Source: Pseudomonadota bacterium | GTDB taxonomy: Bacteria > Pseudomonadota > Gammaproteobacteria > Burkholderiales > Burkholderiaceae_C | Assembly: GCA_023436025.1 (NCBI GenBank) | Contig: JAEZKX010000187.1 | Location: 1 to 6,486 of the forward strand | Length of the DNA stretch: 6,486 nucleotides | Direction: 5' to 3' | Part shown: positions 5,344 to 6,486 of the stretch, piece after piece | Numbering within the stretch: position 1 is the stretch's first letter | Layout: every line of letters starts with the position of its first letter | Notes under the pieces: model-generated | Told to the model about the DNA's origin: nothing | The model's database searches: none | The model's input: the letters and a program-made list of their open reading frames with translations, nothing else | Made by a program: the position numbers and the translations under genes

Positions 5344-6486
5344 GTGACACATTTCGCAGTCATCGCGCCGCCGTTCCCGAGCCACGTGCGCGCGCTGGAA
5401 GCATTGGCGGCTGTCCTGCTCGACCGCGGCCACCGCATCAGCTGGATCCACCAGGCCGACGTGGCGCGCTTCGTGCGCGATCCGCGCATCGCCTTCGTCC
5501 CCGTGGGCCCCGGTGGCGCCGGCCCCGTCGATGCCATGGTCGAACGCGCTGCGCGGCCCGGCGGCCCGCTCGGGCTGGGGCGGGTGATCCGCGACGTCGC
5601 CGCCTGCACCGACCTGCTCTGCCGCGAGGCGCCGGCGCAGCTGCGCGCGCTGGAAGTCGAGGCCGTCCTCGCCGACCAGATGGAAGCCGCTGGTGGCCTG
5701 CTGGCGCGCACGCTGGGCCTGCCCTTCGTGTCCATCGCATGTGCGCTGCCGGTCAACCGCGAGCCGCGCGTGCCGCTGCCGGTGATGCACTGGCCCTGGG
5801 CCGGCGACGAGACCGGGCTGCACCTGAACCGTCACAGCACACGCGTGTACGACTGGATGATGCGGCCGCACGCGCAGGTGATCGAACGGCATGCGCGCGC
5901 CTTCGGCCTGGGGCCGCTGCGCGCGCTGGAAGACTGCCTGTCGCCGCGCGCGCAGGTGAGCCAGACCGCGGCTGCCTTCGACTTTCCGCGCGAGCAGGCG
6001 CCGGTACAGCTGCACCACGTCGGGCCGCTGCGGCCCACGCAGGACGACCGTGAACCCTGGCCCGCCGCCTGGCGCGCCGCGCCCGGGCAAGCCTTCGTGT
6101 TCGCCTCGCTCGGCACGCTGCAGGGCGGGCGCTTCCGGCTGCTGCAACGCATCGCGCAGGCCTGCCGCGCCGAGGGCGTGGCCCTGCTGCTGGCGCATTG
6201 CGACCGCCTGGACGAGCGCCAGGCACGGGCGCTGCAGCGCGCCGGCGCCACCTGGGTGACCGGCTTCGCGCCGCAGCAGCAGGCCATCGCCCGGGCCGAC
6301 GTGGTCATCACGCACGCCGGGCTCAACACGGTGATGGACGCGTTGGCCGCCGGCAAGCCCATGCTGCTCTTGCCCATCGCTTTCGACCAGCCGGGCGTGG
6401 CCGCGCGGGTGCTGCATGCCGGCGCCGGAGTGCGCGTGCTGCCGGCGCTGGCCACCACCAGTGCCCTGCGCAAGGCGCTGCGGCAG
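5344..6486 (+). CDS. crtX: Zeaxanthin glucosyltransferase CrtX (3' end outside window)
   Basis: Glycosyltransferase of the GT1/UGT type that transfers glucose from UDP-glucose to the hydroxyl groups of zeaxanthin, giving zeaxanthin glucosides. 381 codons are present, open to the window edge; Pantoea CrtX is about 431 aa, so roughly 50 residues are missing. The N-terminus THFAVIAPPFPSHVRALE aligns with Pantoea CrtX as I remember it and carries the conserved acceptor-side His (H14). Further matches are DQMEAAGGLLARTLGLPF (from residue 111), CALPVNREP, YDWMMRPH, FASLGTLQG (253-261), LLLAHC, and the C-terminal donor-site region ITHAGLNTV (H324) and AFDQPGVAAR (D348/Q349). The start is a GTG at 5344-5346, set by homology: the codons just upstream in frame give no alternative start and the first internal ATG is deep inside the domain. 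No Shine-Dalgarno sequence is visible. Soluble or membrane-peripheral; no membrane segment. It is likely the first gene of a plus-strand crt operon. Confidence 0.92.
   Translation, partial: MTHFAVIAPPFPSHVRALEALAAVLLDRGHRISWIHQADVARFVRDPRIAFVPVGPGGAGPVDAMVERAARPGGPLGLGRVIRDVAACTDLLCREAPAQLRALEVEAVLADQMEAAGGLLARTLGLPFVSIACALPVNREPRVPLPVMHWPWAGDETGLHLNRHSTRVYDWMMRPHAQVIERHARAFGLGPLRALEDCLSPRAQVSQTAAAFDFPREQAPVQLHHVGPLRPTQDDREPWPAAWRAAPGQAFVFASLGTLQGGRFRLLQRIAQACRAEGVALLLAHCDRLDERQARALQRAGATWVTGFAPQQQAIARADVVITHAGLNTVMDALAAGKPMLLLPIAFDQPGVAARVLHAGAGVRVLPALATTSALRKALRQ

Noticed and set aside
5215..6417. 400-codon minus-strand frame opposite crtX.
   Set aside because: The plus-strand frame encodes an unmistakable CrtX; the antisense product is a compositional artefact.

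Overview
This 6.5 kb window is very GC-rich (about 70% by eye), with strong G/C third-position bias and long open frames on every strand. It looks like chromosomal DNA of a high-GC proteobacterium. A betaproteobacterium of the Burkholderiales (Comamonadaceae-like) is my best guess from general gene style, but no marker gene fixes the taxonomy. I see no tRNA, rRNA, CRISPR array, insertion sequence or phage gene.

Left part (1-3594): a two-component signalling locus. A NarL/FixJ-type response regulator (27-671, minus) and a large soluble hybrid histidine kinase (931-3594, plus; PAS-GAF-PAS-HisKA-HATPase-REC) are transcribed divergently from a 259-bp gap. That gap holds three consecutive perfect inverted repeats (780-800, 804-829, 832-851). 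The kinase probably feeds the regulator, perhaps through a histidine phosphotransferase encoded elsewhere.

Middle (3595-4222): the kinase gene converges on a 157-codon gene of unknown function (3619-4092, minus). The 24-bp gap between them is almost filled by a hairpin that could terminate both transcripts. Then come 130 bp without a gene.

Right part (4223-6486): the start of a carotenoid glucoside cluster. crtE (geranylgeranyl diphosphate synthase, 4223-5218, minus) is divergent from crtX (zeaxanthin glucosyltransferase, 5344 to the window end, plus, cut at its 3' end). crtX starts with GTG and has no ATG near its 5' end, so ATG-based ORF calling misses it. CrtE makes the C20 precursor; CrtX adds glucose to the hydroxylated end product. 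The steps between (crtB, crtI, crtY, crtZ) are expected beyond position 6486.

Nothing here amounts to a clearly new biological system. The points most worth a second look are the hairpin array between the two signalling genes, the split (divergent) crtE/crtX layout with its AT-rich control region, and the unrecognised 157-aa protein beside crtE.
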